64,000 nt of DNA, taken from Thermoflexus hugenholtzii JAD2 (GTDB lineage Bacteria; Chloroflexota; Chloroflexia; Chloroflexales; Roseiflexaceae). The position numbers and the translations under genes were made by a program. This document shows positions 1-8,677 of this stretch, piece after piece. The DNA is taken from positions 16,073 to 80,072 of the forward strand of contig CAMCVW010000011.1 of the NCBI GenBank assembly GCA_945881915.1, read 5' to 3'. The stretch's first letter is position 1; each line of letters opens with the position of its first letter. The notes below the pieces were generated by a model that worked only from the letters and a program-made list of their open reading frames with translations, was not told the DNA's origin and did no database searches.

Positions 1-227
1 GACCGACATACGAAGCATTCCATACCACCAAGCAGATCGACGTGGTCGATGCGACGGGGGCCGGTGATTCGTTCAATGCCGGATTTTTGGCGCGCTACCA
101 GCGTGATGGCAACTTGGCTGCGGCAGCGGATTATGCCAATACCTGTGGCGGCTGGGTGGTGACCAGGTTCGGCGCGCGCCCCGCAGTGGACGATGTATTC
201 CGGCAGAGTATTGCCGCATTGATGTAA
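1..227 (+). CDS. PfkB/ribokinase-family sugar kinase, C-terminal end only
   Basis: Only the last 74 codons are in the window, read in the frame that begins at base 3. They contain DATGAGDSFNAGF, the anion-hole block of PfkB-family kinases. In that family the last Asp of GAGD is the catalytic base that activates the sugar hydroxyl for ATP-dependent phosphorylation. The remaining tail is the short helical end usual for the family. The stop codon at 225-227 is followed within 15 bases by a strong hairpin terminator, so this is the last gene of its transcript. The substrate (fructose, ribose, KDG, adenosine or another) cannot be told from this part. Confidence 0.85.
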   Translation, partial: PTYEAFHTTKQIDVVDATGAGDSFNAGFLARYQRDGNLAAAADYANTCGGWVVTRFGARPAVDDVFRQSIAALM

Positions 228-240
228 ACCAAAAAAGAAC

Positions 241-270
241 AGGCTCCGTGCATTGCACGGAGCCTTTTTT
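241..270 (+). terminator. Rho-independent terminator, probably bidirectional
   Basis: A perfect 11-bp stem (arms 241-251 and 255-265) with a 3-base loop is followed by a run of T. The upstream side has a run of A, so it can also end the converging sigma-factor transcript. Confidence 0.9.
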
Positions 271-285
271 GCAGAGTAGGAAGCG

Positions 286-927
286 CTATTCGTAGCTATA
301 TTGGTCAGAAGTGCTCAGAATGGTGCCTAGTTTTTGTAAGCCCAATCGTACCCGCGTCTTGATGGTACCGAGCGGATGCGAGAGCTTATTGGCAATCTCT
401 TGGTGTGAAAGACCGCCGAAGTAGGCGAGCTCGATGCATTGCCGTTGGGCAACGGGCAAAACCGCTATCGCGTTGATGATGACGCGGCGCTGCTCATTGG
501 CCAAAGCGGTCGCAGGGACGTCGACGTGTTCATCGACGAGCTGCTGAATGACCGGATGTGTCTCGTCTTCGTAGACGGGATTGGGACGGACCTTCAAACG
601 GCGCATCTCGTCGATACACAGATTGTGCGCAATGCCGAAAATCCACTGTGCTACCCGACCACGTTCCCGTTCGAAACTGCTGCTCCGCCGCCAGACACGC
701 CAAAATACTTCTTGGACGACTTCTTCGCTGTGTTCACGTTGCTTGAGAATGCGGAATGCCATTCGGTAGACCACCGCGGCATACCGATCGTACAACACTT
801 CGAGCGCACGGGCATCGCCGGTGCCTACTGCTTTTATCAGAACCTGGTCATCTGCGTCGGTCGCAGTGATGCTATTGATCGCTGAAACAGGTGTACTTGT
901 GTGTGATTGTGATTCGTATACCGTCAT
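286..927 (-). CDS. ECF-type RNA polymerase sigma factor
   Basis: A 213-residue sigma-70 family protein with only regions 2 and 4, the ECF architecture. Region 2 (about residues 40-112) contains EEVVQEVFWRVWRR for core binding and -10 recognition. Region 4 (about 148-200) contains LPVAQRQCIELAYFGGLSHQ followed by a helix-turn-helix that ends GTIKTRVRLGLQKL. The start at 927 is chosen because GAGGAG lies 9 bases upstream; a longer frame to 1011 has no such site and would contain the promoter. A consensus housekeeping promoter lies just upstream at 962-990. No anti-sigma gene is next to it: dnaE lies upstream on the same strand. The regulon is unknown. Confidence 0.9.
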   Translation of the reverse strand: MTVYESQSHTSTPVSAINSITATDADDQVLIKAVGTGDARALEVLYDRYAAVVYRMAFRILKQREHSEEVVQEVFWRVWRRSSSFERERGRVAQWIFGIAHNLCIDEMRRLKVRPNPVYEDETHPVIQQLVDEHVDVPATALANEQRRVIINAIAVLPVAQRQCIELAYFGGLSHQEIANKLSHPLGTIKTRVRLGLQKLGTILSTSDQYSYE

Positions 928-961
928 CGCGACGTGCTCCTCGGTGCAAATGCACCTAAAT

Positions 962-990
962 AGTATATGAAGTTTTTTGCTTGTTGTCAA
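962..990 (-). promoter_or_regulatory. Consensus housekeeping promoter of the sigma gene
   Basis: On the minus strand the sequence reads TTGACA, 17 bases, TATACT. The predicted transcription start is near 955, giving a leader of about 28 bases before the ATG at 927. Confidence 0.8.
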
Positions 991-1097
991 TACTTTGTCA
1001 ACTATTTGCAAATACTCTGCAATACCTCGTATATACCTCCACGGTTGGTTGAATCGATTGTGGTGCGCAATCTGTATTTTGTTCTGGAAATGCAGAA

Positions 1098-1129
1098 CAT
1101 CCCTGTTGCACAGGTTTGCAACAGGGATG
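1098..1129 (-). terminator. Hairpin terminator after dnaE
   Basis: A perfect 13-bp stem (1098-1110 with 1117-1129) and a 6-base loop lie 30 bases past the dnaE stop. The U-tract on the minus strand is weak. Confidence 0.6.
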
Positions 1130-1158
1130 CACCGGTAATCACGTGGGAGGAACGGTGG

Positions 1159-4100
1159 TCAGGCAGATTCGAGGATGATGGATTCATGGCCGACCTTGGT
1201 GCGGAGCACATCCGACAGGTTGATGGGATCACGGACGGCACCGCGCATGCGCAAGATGACGTTGCGTTCGTCGACGGGAAGGTGGATCATCAGGATGGCA
1301 GCAGTAGCGGTAGGACTGGTGCGATAGTCCTCGGTGATTGCATAGATTTCTTGCATCAGTTGCACGGCGCTCTCGGTGTCATCGAAGTAGGGGAAGTAGA
1401 GGCGAATCACTTGTTGTGGCTCGTCCGAGACGTGTTCCACGGGTGCAGGGGGAGGGGTCGGTTTGGACTGAGCTCCGGATCGTGCACCAGTGCGGATGAC
1501 ATCGCTAGAGTTCGATTTGGGAGGGTACTTGCGGTCGGACGGATTACTCATGGGGGCTCCTGTGGAAGGCGCGGCGACGGTTGGACGTGTGGATTGTGGT
1601 GCCGAAGGAGGAGTCGATTGCGTGATTGATGGGGTGCTGGGCGCGCTGAAGGTACGACCTACCGACTCAGACGCATCGGCGGGTGTGGGCGTGACATCGA
1701 CTGATTCGATGAAGGCGAGTGCTTCGACTTTATCGACCATCAGCTGCATGCCTTCGTTGCGACGGTCGAGTTTGCCGATGATGCGCACGACGGCGTCGTC
1801 ACGCAGCAGGGCGCGGTATTTTTCGTATGATTTGGGGAAGACGACGAATTCAATCGAGGCTTCGAGGTCTTCGAAGGTACCGACGAACATGGTGTCGCCC
1901 TTTTTGGTCTGCATGGTTTTGGTGGCGGACAACATGCCGGCGAAGATGAGGACTTGGCCGACGTGGTCGTCGCTGATGGTGCCGAGCGAGGTGACGTCGC
2001 TCAAATCGACGTCACGCAGTGCTTGGACGACGGGGTGGTCGGAACTATACATGCCGAGGAGTTCTTTCTCCCAGGCGAGGAGTTCCCGTTGATCGGCGCG
2101 GGATTCGTGGATGACGGGGAATGCGACGGCACTCATGCGTTCGGCGTCGTCTTGGGCAGTGCCGCCGCCCATCAGATCAAACAGGCTGGACTGGCCAGTG
2201 GCCCGGGCTTTTTGGGCGGCGGCACCGGCGTCGATGACTTGGTCGAGGACCGCGAGCTTTTGGCGGCGCGTGCCAGGGAGTGCATCGAAGGCGCCGGCCT
2301 TGATGAGACTTTCGACCACGCGTTTGTTGATGAGTTTGGCGTCGACGCGATCGCAGAAGTCTTCGAGGCTGGCGAAGGGTTGATCTGTACGGGCCGTCAC
2401 GAGCGCCTCGACCGGCCCTTCACCGACGTTTTTGATGGCTGCGAGTCCAAAGCGGATGCCACGGCGGAGGCCATCCGCTTTTTCCCCTTGATCATCGAGC
2501 TGTTCGATGCTGAAGTCTGCACTGCTGGCGTTGATATCCGCACGGAGCACTGCGACGCCGAGTTTAGCGCATTCGTTGACGGCTTTGGCGACGTCTTCGA
2601 TCTGACCGGCCGAGGCCTTGAGGACGGCTGCCATGTACGCGACGGCATAGTGCTGTTTGAGGTAGGCGGTTTGGTAGGCCAACAAGCCATAGAGCGTCGC
2701 GTGGGGGATGTTGAAGGAATAGCCCGCGAAGGGGATGATGAGCTCCCAGAGTTGGTCTGCCTGGGCTTGCGTCAGGCCGTTTTTGAGACAGCCTTCTTTA
2801 AAGCGCGGTTCTTCGGCGGCCATCGTGTCGCGTTGTTTTTTACCGATGGCTTTGAGGACAACGTAGGCTTGGCCGAGCGTATAGCCCGAGACCACCTGCA
2901 AGAGCTGCATGATTTGCTCTTGGTAGACGATGACGCCGTAGGTGTTTTCGAGGATGGGTTTGAGAATGGGATGGAGATATTTGATGTTGTGCGGGTTGTT
3001 TTTGCCTTGAATGTAGACGGGGATTTGGTCGAGCGGGCCAGGTCGGTAGAGTGCCACCATGTTGTAAATGTCTTCGACGCGATTGGGTTTGAGTTCCTTG
3101 AGGTAGCGCACCATGCCGGCGGATTCGAGCTGGAAGACGTTGACCGTCTCGCCGCGGCTGAGGGACTCGAAGGTACGCGCGTCGTCGAGCGGGATGTCGC
3201 GCAGCTCCATCGGCGTGGGTCGGCCAGCGCTGATGAGGGTGAGGGCATCGGCGACGATGGACAAATTGCTGAGGCCGAGGATGTCCATTTTGAGGAGGCC
3301 GATTTTGGCGAGGGTGGGACCCTCGTAGGCGGCCATCAATGAGTTTTCGTCTTTGGTGGTGCGCTGGAGCGGCACGATTGAGTCGAGGGCGTGGCGCGAG
3401 ACGACGACACCACAAGCGTGGGTGCCGACGTTGCGCATGCGTCCTTCTATTTTCTGGGCCCAGTCGACAATTTGTTGGACCTCGCTGCTCGAGTCGTAGA
3501 GTTGCTTGAACTCTGCGGTTTTGAGTTCCTCGGGTTTGGCGAGGGCGTCTTTGAGGGTCAGATTGGGATTGGTCGGAATGAGTTTGGCGATGCGGTCGAC
3601 TTCGTTGAGGGGGATGTCGAGGGCGCGGCCGACGTCACGGATGGCGGCTTTGGCGCCGAGGGTACCGTAGGTGACAATTTGGGCGGTGTTTTCGCGGCCG
3701 TATTTGTTGGCGATATAATCGATGATTTCGCCACGGCGGCTATCGGCAAAATCGACGTCGATGTCGGGCATTTCGAGCCGCTCGCGCGACAAAAATCGCT
3801 CGAACAACATCCTATTGGTGATGGGATCGACATCGGTCACACCCAGGCTGTACAGCACCAATGAAGCACCGGCCGAACCACGAGGCAGGCAGGGGATGCT
3901 GCGTGAGCGGGCGTACGAGATATAGTCCCAGACGATGAGAATGTAATCGGGGAAGCCGGTGGCATTGATGACATCGAGCTCGTAGTCGAGGCGCTCGGGG
4001 TAGCCGGGCGGAATCATGCCGTTGAAGCGTTTGTTGAGCCCTTCGTTGCTGACATGGCGCAGGTATGATGCGGCGTCGTAGCCGGCAGGGATATCGAACA

Positions 4101-4977
4101 CGGGGAGTTCGACGCGACCGAAGTCGAGCTTGAGGTTGATCATGTCGGCGATGCGGCGGGTATTGTCGATAGGAGCAGTGCCGTAGTGTTTAAAGCGTTT
4201 GTAGACGTCGTCGGCCGAGAGGATGTGGTAACTCTCGTCCATGTCGTATTTTTTGGAGCAGAGCTCCTGCAGGGTCATATTGAAGCCCATGGCCATGATC
4301 ATACGATGGGCATCGAGGTCTTGGGCACGCACAAAGTGGCTGTCGCAGGTGGCGACCAGGGGGATGCCCAGTTCGGCGCCAATTTTGACGAGTTCGTCGT
4401 TGACTTCGACCAGCTCGGGGGCGTTTTCGTGCAGTTGGAGCTCGAGGTAATAGTGGTCGGGGCCGAGCAGATCGCGGAACCAGGCGGCCGACGCACGCGC
4501 TTTGTCGGGCTGTTTGTTCATGATGTGCTGGGCCACTTCGCCGGCCAGACAGGCAGAGGTGACGACCAAGCCTTCGTGGTAGAGCATGAGCAATTCGCGG
4601 TCGATACGTGGCCGCGCAAAAATGCCTTTGCTGCCCATGCCTTCGAGGTGGGCGCGGGTGGTGAGTTTGACGAGGTTTTGGTAGCCGGTGTAGCTCGTAG
4701 CCAGCGTGAGCAGATGGTGGTAGTTTTTGCCGCCTCGTTGGGTGGCGTCGCCGCGCCCACCGGGTGACATGTATGCTTCGAGCCCGATAATCGGCTTGAC
4801 GTTGGCTTTTTTGGCGGCGTTATAAAAATCAATCGCGCCGTACATGACCCCGTGATCGGTCATGGCGATGCTGTCCATGTTGAGTTCGGCGGCGCGCTCG
4901 ACGATGCCCTTGATGGTGGCATAGCCGTCGAGGAGGCTGTACTCGGAGTGCACGTGCAGGTGGACAAAATCGTTCAT
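1159..4977 (-). CDS. dnaE: DNA polymerase III alpha subunit (DnaE)
   Basis: The 1272-residue replicative polymerase. Order of domains: an N-terminal PHP domain (about 1-280), the C-family polymerase core, a helix-hairpin-helix/beta-binding region, an OB fold (about 1000-1090), a Pro/Ser/Thr-rich linker and a short C-terminal domain. Catalytic carboxylates are visible in PDIDVDF (404-410) and KMDILGL (563-569). The PHP domain keeps every ligand of the trinuclear metal site known from Thermus and mycobacterial enzymes: H8, H10, D17, H42, E67, H88, C143, D212 and H214. Such PHP domains act as the proofreading 3'-5' exonuclease, unlike in E. coli where they are degenerate. The start MNDFVHLHVHS matches the family. 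No other replication gene is adjacent. Confidence 0.97.
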   Translation of the reverse strand: MNDFVHLHVHSEYSLLDGYATIKGIVERAAELNMDSIAMTDHGVMYGAIDFYNAAKKANVKPIIGLEAYMSPGGRGDATQRGGKNYHHLLTLATSYTGYQNLVKLTTRAHLEGMGSKGIFARPRIDRELLMLYHEGLVVTSACLAGEVAQHIMNKQPDKARASAAWFRDLLGPDHYYLELQLHENAPELVEVNDELVKIGAELGIPLVATCDSHFVRAQDLDAHRMIMAMGFNMTLQELCSKKYDMDESYHILSADDVYKRFKHYGTAPIDNTRRIADMINLKLDFGRVELPVFDIPAGYDAASYLRHVSNEGLNKRFNGMIPPGYPERLDYELDVINATGFPDYILIVWDYISYARSRSIPCLPRGSAGASLVLYSLGVTDVDPITNRMLFERFLSRERLEMPDIDVDFADSRRGEIIDYIANKYGRENTAQIVTYGTLGAKAAIRDVGRALDIPLNEVDRIAKLIPTNPNLTLKDALAKPEELKTAEFKQLYDSSSEVQQIVDWAQKIEGRMRNVGTHACGVVVSRHALDSIVPLQRTTKDENSLMAAYEGPTLAKIGLLKMDILGLSNLSIVADALTLISAGRPTPMELRDIPLDDARTFESLSRGETVNVFQLESAGMVRYLKELKPNRVEDIYNMVALYRPGPLDQIPVYIQGKNNPHNIKYLHPILKPILENTYGVIVYQEQIMQLLQVVSGYTLGQAYVVLKAIGKKQRDTMAAEEPRFKEGCLKNGLTQAQADQLWELIIPFAGYSFNIPHATLYGLLAYQTAYLKQHYAVAYMAAVLKASAGQIEDVAKAVNECAKLGVAVLRADINASSADFSIEQLDDQGEKADGLRRGIRFGLAAIKNVGEGPVEALVTARTDQPFASLEDFCDRVDAKLINKRVVESLIKAGAFDALPGTRRQKLAVLDQVIDAGAAAQKARATGQSSLFDLMGGGTAQDDAERMSAVAFPVIHESRADQRELLAWEKELLGMYSSDHPVVQALRDVDLSDVTSLGTISDDHVGQVLIFAGMLSATKTMQTKKGDTMFVGTFEDLEASIEFVVFPKSYEKYRALLRDDAVVRIIGKLDRRNEGMQLMVDKVEALAFIESVDVTPTPADASESVGRTFSAPSTPSITQSTPPSAPQSTRPTVAAPSTGAPMSNPSDRKYPPKSNSSDVIRTGARSGAQSKPTPPPAPVEHVSDEPQQVIRLYFPYFDDTESAVQLMQEIYAITEDYRTSPTATAAILMIHLPVDERNVILRMRGAVRDPINLSDVLRTKVGHESIILESA

Positions 4978-5019
4978 GGGTGTACCATTGTGCTATGTTA
5001 TGAGGCGAATGCAATTCCT

Positions 5020-5048
5020 AGTATAGCAGAAGATGGTGTTTTTGTATA
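5020..5048 (-). promoter_or_regulatory. Probable dnaE promoter
   Basis: On the minus strand there is an extended -10 (TGC followed by TATACT, the latter at 5025-5020) with a weak -35 (TATACA) 17 bases upstream. It lies about 43 bases before the dnaE ATG. Confidence 0.5.
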
Positions 5049-5126
5049 GTCGATTTTCGGCATTACAACGCCAAAAATACCATATTACATAACGCGTCGC
5101 ATTGCAGTGCGGTAGGGGAACACGAT

Positions 5127-5654
5127 ATGTGTGGAGCAGCGCGATTCCGCTGGAAGGATTTGCTCGATCCGTTGATCGCCAAAGGAATTCCCATCGGACC
5201 ACAGCCGAAGCCAGAAGGTGGTGCGGAGCCAATGACGGCTGTGGTCGACGCCTACGAATCACGCTATTGGGCAGGTGAACCGATTTTGCCTGTCGCAGCA
5301 GCGGGGGTGCTGTCACTGTGTGTATGGGGTAATCGCAGTGCGACGGGCGGCTACCCACCGAGTGGCTGGGCCAAGCGCGAGAGTTACGAGGCAGGTGTGT
5401 GGACGAAGTACCAGCCGACGATGGTGACCATTCCACTCATCGCGGGGTACGAAAAAGGCGTGTGGTTTGGAATAGACCAGGGTGTACGTGGCTTGGTGGT
5501 GGGTATGGGAGCACAACGACGAGTCTACATGTTGACCGTGGCGGCCGATGCGGTGTATGCGCAGCTGACTAACCACGATCGTATGCCGTGGTTGATTGAC
5601 CAGCAGACGGTCATTCCGATGGCCGGCAGCCGCAGTCAAATGCGCTTATGGTAG
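5127..5654 (+). CDS. Compact SRAP (HMCES/YedK-like) abasic-site protein
   Basis: A 175-residue protein that begins MCG. In SRAP proteins the initiator Met is removed and Cys2 forms a thiazolidine crosslink with abasic sites in single-stranded DNA, shielding them. Other family landmarks are present: a WG pair (67-68), Glu109 in the GYEKG position that corresponds to FYEW, and HDRMP at 150-154, which carries the catalytic His. The canonical Asn of the NARAE motif is not evident. At 175 residues it is clearly shorter than YedK (about 220). The start is fixed by the need for Cys2. It is divergent from dnaE, and its 3' end overlaps the converging kinase gene by 9 bases. A role in protecting replication from abasic sites is inferred from the family. 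Confidence 0.72.
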   Translation: MCGAARFRWKDLLDPLIAKGIPIGPQPKPEGGAEPMTAVVDAYESRYWAGEPILPVAAAGVLSLCVWGNRSATGGYPPSGWAKRESYEAGVWTKYQPTMVTIPLIAGYEKGVWFGIDQGVRGLVVGMGAQRRVYMLTVAADAVYAQLTNHDRMPWLIDQQTVIPMAGSRSQMRLW

Positions 5655-7217
5655 GCGTGTGAGGGTGACTTTGAGGCGGCCGCGGTAGTGACTGCTGCCG
5701 TCGGTATTTACCGAGAGTTGTTCAGGTGGGGTACCGAGGAAGGTCGGTGTGCCGATTTGGTCCCATTGATTGCCGTATGTATCGGTGATATATGCGTCGA
5801 GGGCTCCTTGAAAAGAGTCATCGAGGGTTGCATTGCTCGGAACATCGACCTCGAGCACGACCGTGATCGTCTGGGAGTTGGATTGCCATGGTTGCCAGTC
5901 GGTTCCGCCTTTGCTGAGGACAAGCATGGCAACACACAGGATGACGGCAACGCAAAAGACGAAGACGCGCCAGCGGGTCATGGGTTCGACGATGATGGCT
6001 TTGTGCTCCATGGTGAGGGCGCGTTCGCGGCGGGGATCGACGTCGGCAACTGCAGACTCGATGTGATGTGCGAGTGCGAAGTCGAGCTCGTGGGTCTCGG
6101 GTGGGGCATCGGCGTCATCGTGAATGATGGTGGTCGCGTAGGCAGCGCTGATGTCGTCCGTGTCGTTGTGCACCAGGGGGAGCGCCGGTGCTGCCGGCCG
6201 GAACGGGTCGATATGTTCGAGCGGGGCTTCTTCGTTGGGCAAAAAGAGCGGTACCGACGCAGGTGCTTGGACCTGAGGTACTGCCTGCAACCCGACAGTG
6301 GGGATGGGTGATGTGGAGCCGAGCGTGGCGAACTGGATGGTTTCTTCACCGCGCAGGACGGTCCGGATGGACGCACGCATCTCGAGAATACTGGCGAAAC
6401 GATCGTTGGGTGAAAGTTGGAGCGCGGTGGCGAGAATCGCAGCCGTGGTGGGTGAAACGGCAGGTACCAGGTCGCGGATGGCGGTATAGGTAAAAGGCTT
6501 TTGGCTACGAGGATCGCGCCCGCTGAGCAGATGATGCATGGTCGCGCCGAGCGCATAGATGTCGGCCGAGGGCGAAATGTCGCCGCGGTATTGCTCGGGC
6601 GGTGCATAGCCGGGGGTGCCCATGATACTGCCGCGTTGGCTATTGGTGAAGCGCGCGATACCAAAATCGATCATGGTGACGGTGCCGTCACTGTCGTACA
6701 TGATATTGGATGGTTTGACATCGCGGAAGATGACGGGGTTGGCTTGGCTATGGAGGTAGTGCAGGATATCGCACACCTGATTGGCGATGGTCAAGACAGC
6801 GGCTTCGTCGAGCATACCGCGCTGGCGCAGGATGTCTTCGAGGTCGGTGCCGCGCACATAATCCATAACGATGTACACTCGACCGTTGTCGATGAGTGAG
6901 CCATAGAACCGTGGGATGCCGGGGTGTGCCAGGGTGGCGAGCAAGCGTGCTTCGATTGCGCAGCGTTGGAATGCTTCGACGGTGCGTTCGGGATCGAGCG
7001 GCAGCATGATTTCTTTAATGGCGTAGCTGCGATTGCTACTGTCGTCTATGGCTTCGAAGATGACTGCTTGACCGCCCGTTTTGATGAGGCGGGTGAGACA
7101 GTATTGGACGGCGCCGTCGACGAAGGCGAGGGCATGACCACAAAAACGGCACGCGTCGGCGCGACGCGGGTTGATGCGTCGGCAGCTCGGGCAGAGGATG
7201 TCGGAACGGCTAGTCAT
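5646..7217 (-). CDS. Membrane-anchored Ser/Thr protein kinase with N-terminal zinc ribbon
   Basis: A 523-residue Hanks-type kinase. Residues 9-26 hold a Cys4 zinc ribbon (CPSC and CRFC). The kinase domain spans about 40-300, with a glycine loop (KTGGQAVIFEA), Lys68 in AIKE, catalytic Asp166 in FRDVKPSN, DFG at 184-186 and GTPGYAPPEQY in the activation segment. The usual HRD is FRD, so the His is replaced. A low-complexity cytoplasmic linker leads to one transmembrane helix (about 415-437, FVFCVAVILCVAMLVL) and an extracellular domain of about 85 residues that I do not recognise. It follows rlmD by 17 bases on the same strand and probably shares its transcript. The extracellular domain suggests signal sensing, but no substrate is visible. 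Confidence 0.9.
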   Translation of the reverse strand: MTSRSDILCPSCRRINPRRADACRFCGHALAFVDGAVQYCLTRLIKTGGQAVIFEAIDDSSNRSYAIKEIMLPLDPERTVEAFQRCAIEARLLATLAHPGIPRFYGSLIDNGRVYIVMDYVRGTDLEDILRQRGMLDEAAVLTIANQVCDILHYLHSQANPVIFRDVKPSNIMYDSDGTVTMIDFGIARFTNSQRGSIMGTPGYAPPEQYRGDISPSADIYALGATMHHLLSGRDPRSQKPFTYTAIRDLVPAVSPTTAAILATALQLSPNDRFASILEMRASIRTVLRGEETIQFATLGSTSPIPTVGLQAVPQVQAPASVPLFLPNEEAPLEHIDPFRPAAPALPLVHNDTDDISAAYATTIIHDDADAPPETHELDFALAHHIESAVADVDPRRERALTMEHKAIIVEPMTRWRVFVFCVAVILCVAMLVLSKGGTDWQPWQSNSQTITVVLEVDVPSNATLDDSFQGALDAYITDTYGNQWDQIGTPTFLGTPPEQLSVNTDGSSHYRGRLKVTLTRLP

Positions 7218-7234
7218 GCCATGGGCCTTGTCGA

Positions 7235-8431
7235 TTAGGGGCGGCGGTCGAAAATCGCCAATGTCTCGAAGTGCGGGGTCTGTGGGAACATGTCATAACC
7301 GACCAGTGAGGTCAACTCGTAGCCTGCGGCCAGGAGTTTGGCGTCTTCGATTTGCGACAGCGGGTTGCACGAGACATAGACCAGCCGTTGTGGTCGGTGC
7401 CGGAGAATTTCTTTACAGACCTGTGCTCCCAACCCGACCCGTGGTGGATCTACGACTATTGTATCAAACGCGCGGTCGGTACTTTTTAAGAATTCGGCCA
7501 CATCGGCGACTTCGGCGGTGACATTGGTGCGCTGGTTGGACAGAATATTGGCATTGCACAGTTCGATACTTTCGGCGAATGATTCGACGCAGTGAACCGA
7601 CTGTGCGGATTGGGCGAGGTGCAGTGCGATGGTTCCGACACCGCCGTAGAGGTCGGCGACGTGCTGACCAGCGGGGACGGCAGCGGCGATGTGTGCCAAC
7701 ATGTCGTCGAGCAGATAGACATTGTTTTGGAAGAACGTATTGGGGCCAATGTGTAAAGTATTTGGACCGACGCGCATGGGCAAAAGGGCGGCGCCCCAGT
7801 GTTTGAAGGGGGTCCCAAACGAGACATCAGAGGGTGAGTCATTGCGCAGCCAGTGGATACCAACGATGGCCGGGTTGGCCAGTGCGGCTTGGGCGATGGC
7901 AGCGAGGGCGGCTTCGGCGTTTTCGTCCGGAGCGGCGGTGATGAGCGCCAGCAGATAGCGATTGTCAGGACTGCGGCGGACCACAATGTAGCGCAGGATA
8001 CCTTCGTGGGTGCGCAGATTGTAGTCGGGGACGCCCGCTGCGATGGCTTGCTCCCAGATGTTGCGGGCGATATCAAAGCCCTCGGTGGGCACGAGGTGGC
8101 AGGTCGTCAAATCGATAATGTAATTGAATTTGCCGCCGCGCCGCAACCCAAAGCGCCCTTTACTGGCGATGAAGTCCATGCGGGTGCGGTAGTGCAGCGG
8201 GTCGGGTGAGCCGATGACGACCGGTGCGGGAATCTGCGCCGGCAGCATATCGGCCCACAGCGCAACGAGGGCACTGGTTTTGGCGGTGATTTGATCGGTG
8301 TAGCTGATGTCTTGGAATGTGCACCCTCCACACATGTCACTCGGGGGAGCATGTGGGCAGAGGGGAGTGATTTTGGTCGCGATTTTTGCGTGGAGGATGA
8401 TTTCGCGCCGGAATAATTTGGGTGTAAGCAT
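7235..8431 (-). CDS. rlmD: 23S rRNA (uracil-C5)-methyltransferase, RlmD/RumA type
   Basis: A 398-residue TrmA/RumA-family enzyme that transfers a methyl group from SAM to C5 of a uracil in 23S rRNA. N-terminal Cys25, Cys34 and Cys37 (the CGGC block) plus a later Cys in LTTCHLVP match the [4Fe-4S] ligands of RumA. The SAM-binding core has DLYGGVGTIALHLA. The substrate motif VDPPRVGLG is followed by VYVSCNP, whose Cys is the nucleophile, and by HFETLAIF, whose Glu is the general base. The N-terminal TRAM domain of E. coli RumA is absent, as in many bacterial homologues. The ATG has an AAAAGG-type ribosome site. The exact position modified (1939 or 747) is not certain. Confidence 0.88.
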   Translation of the reverse strand: MLTPKLFRREIILHAKIATKITPLCPHAPPSDMCGGCTFQDISYTDQITAKTSALVALWADMLPAQIPAPVVIGSPDPLHYRTRMDFIASKGRFGLRRGGKFNYIIDLTTCHLVPTEGFDIARNIWEQAIAAGVPDYNLRTHEGILRYIVVRRSPDNRYLLALITAAPDENAEAALAAIAQAALANPAIVGIHWLRNDSPSDVSFGTPFKHWGAALLPMRVGPNTLHIGPNTFFQNNVYLLDDMLAHIAAAVPAGQHVADLYGGVGTIALHLAQSAQSVHCVESFAESIELCNANILSNQRTNVTAEVADVAEFLKSTDRAFDTIVVDPPRVGLGAQVCKEILRHRPQRLVYVSCNPLSQIEDAKLLAAGYELTSLVGYDMFPQTPHFETLAIFDRRP

Positions 8432-8677
8432 ATGAACCTTTTGTAGCGGATGTGTGAGTAGTGTAGCGGAAAAACGTTGTGGCCGAGGACGTGTCGAGGT
8501 GCGCTAGATGTGCGCGCCGTCCGCCGGAGGCGATTTTGGCCAGATGGATAACCGAGAGACTACAAGAAAATCATCTGTACTTAAGGTGTATAGGATATAG
8601 TGACGTTATGCCGGAATTGTTGCCGGCGTGGAGCGCATCGTTGCCTTTCTGGCGAATTCGCAGGAGAAAGACACCCT

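Noticed and set aside
1954..3342. Long open frame of 462 codons on the plus strand, opposite dnaE
   Set aside because: It lies fully antisense to the conserved polymerase core, has no ribosome site and reads like the complement of biased codons. It is a shadow frame.
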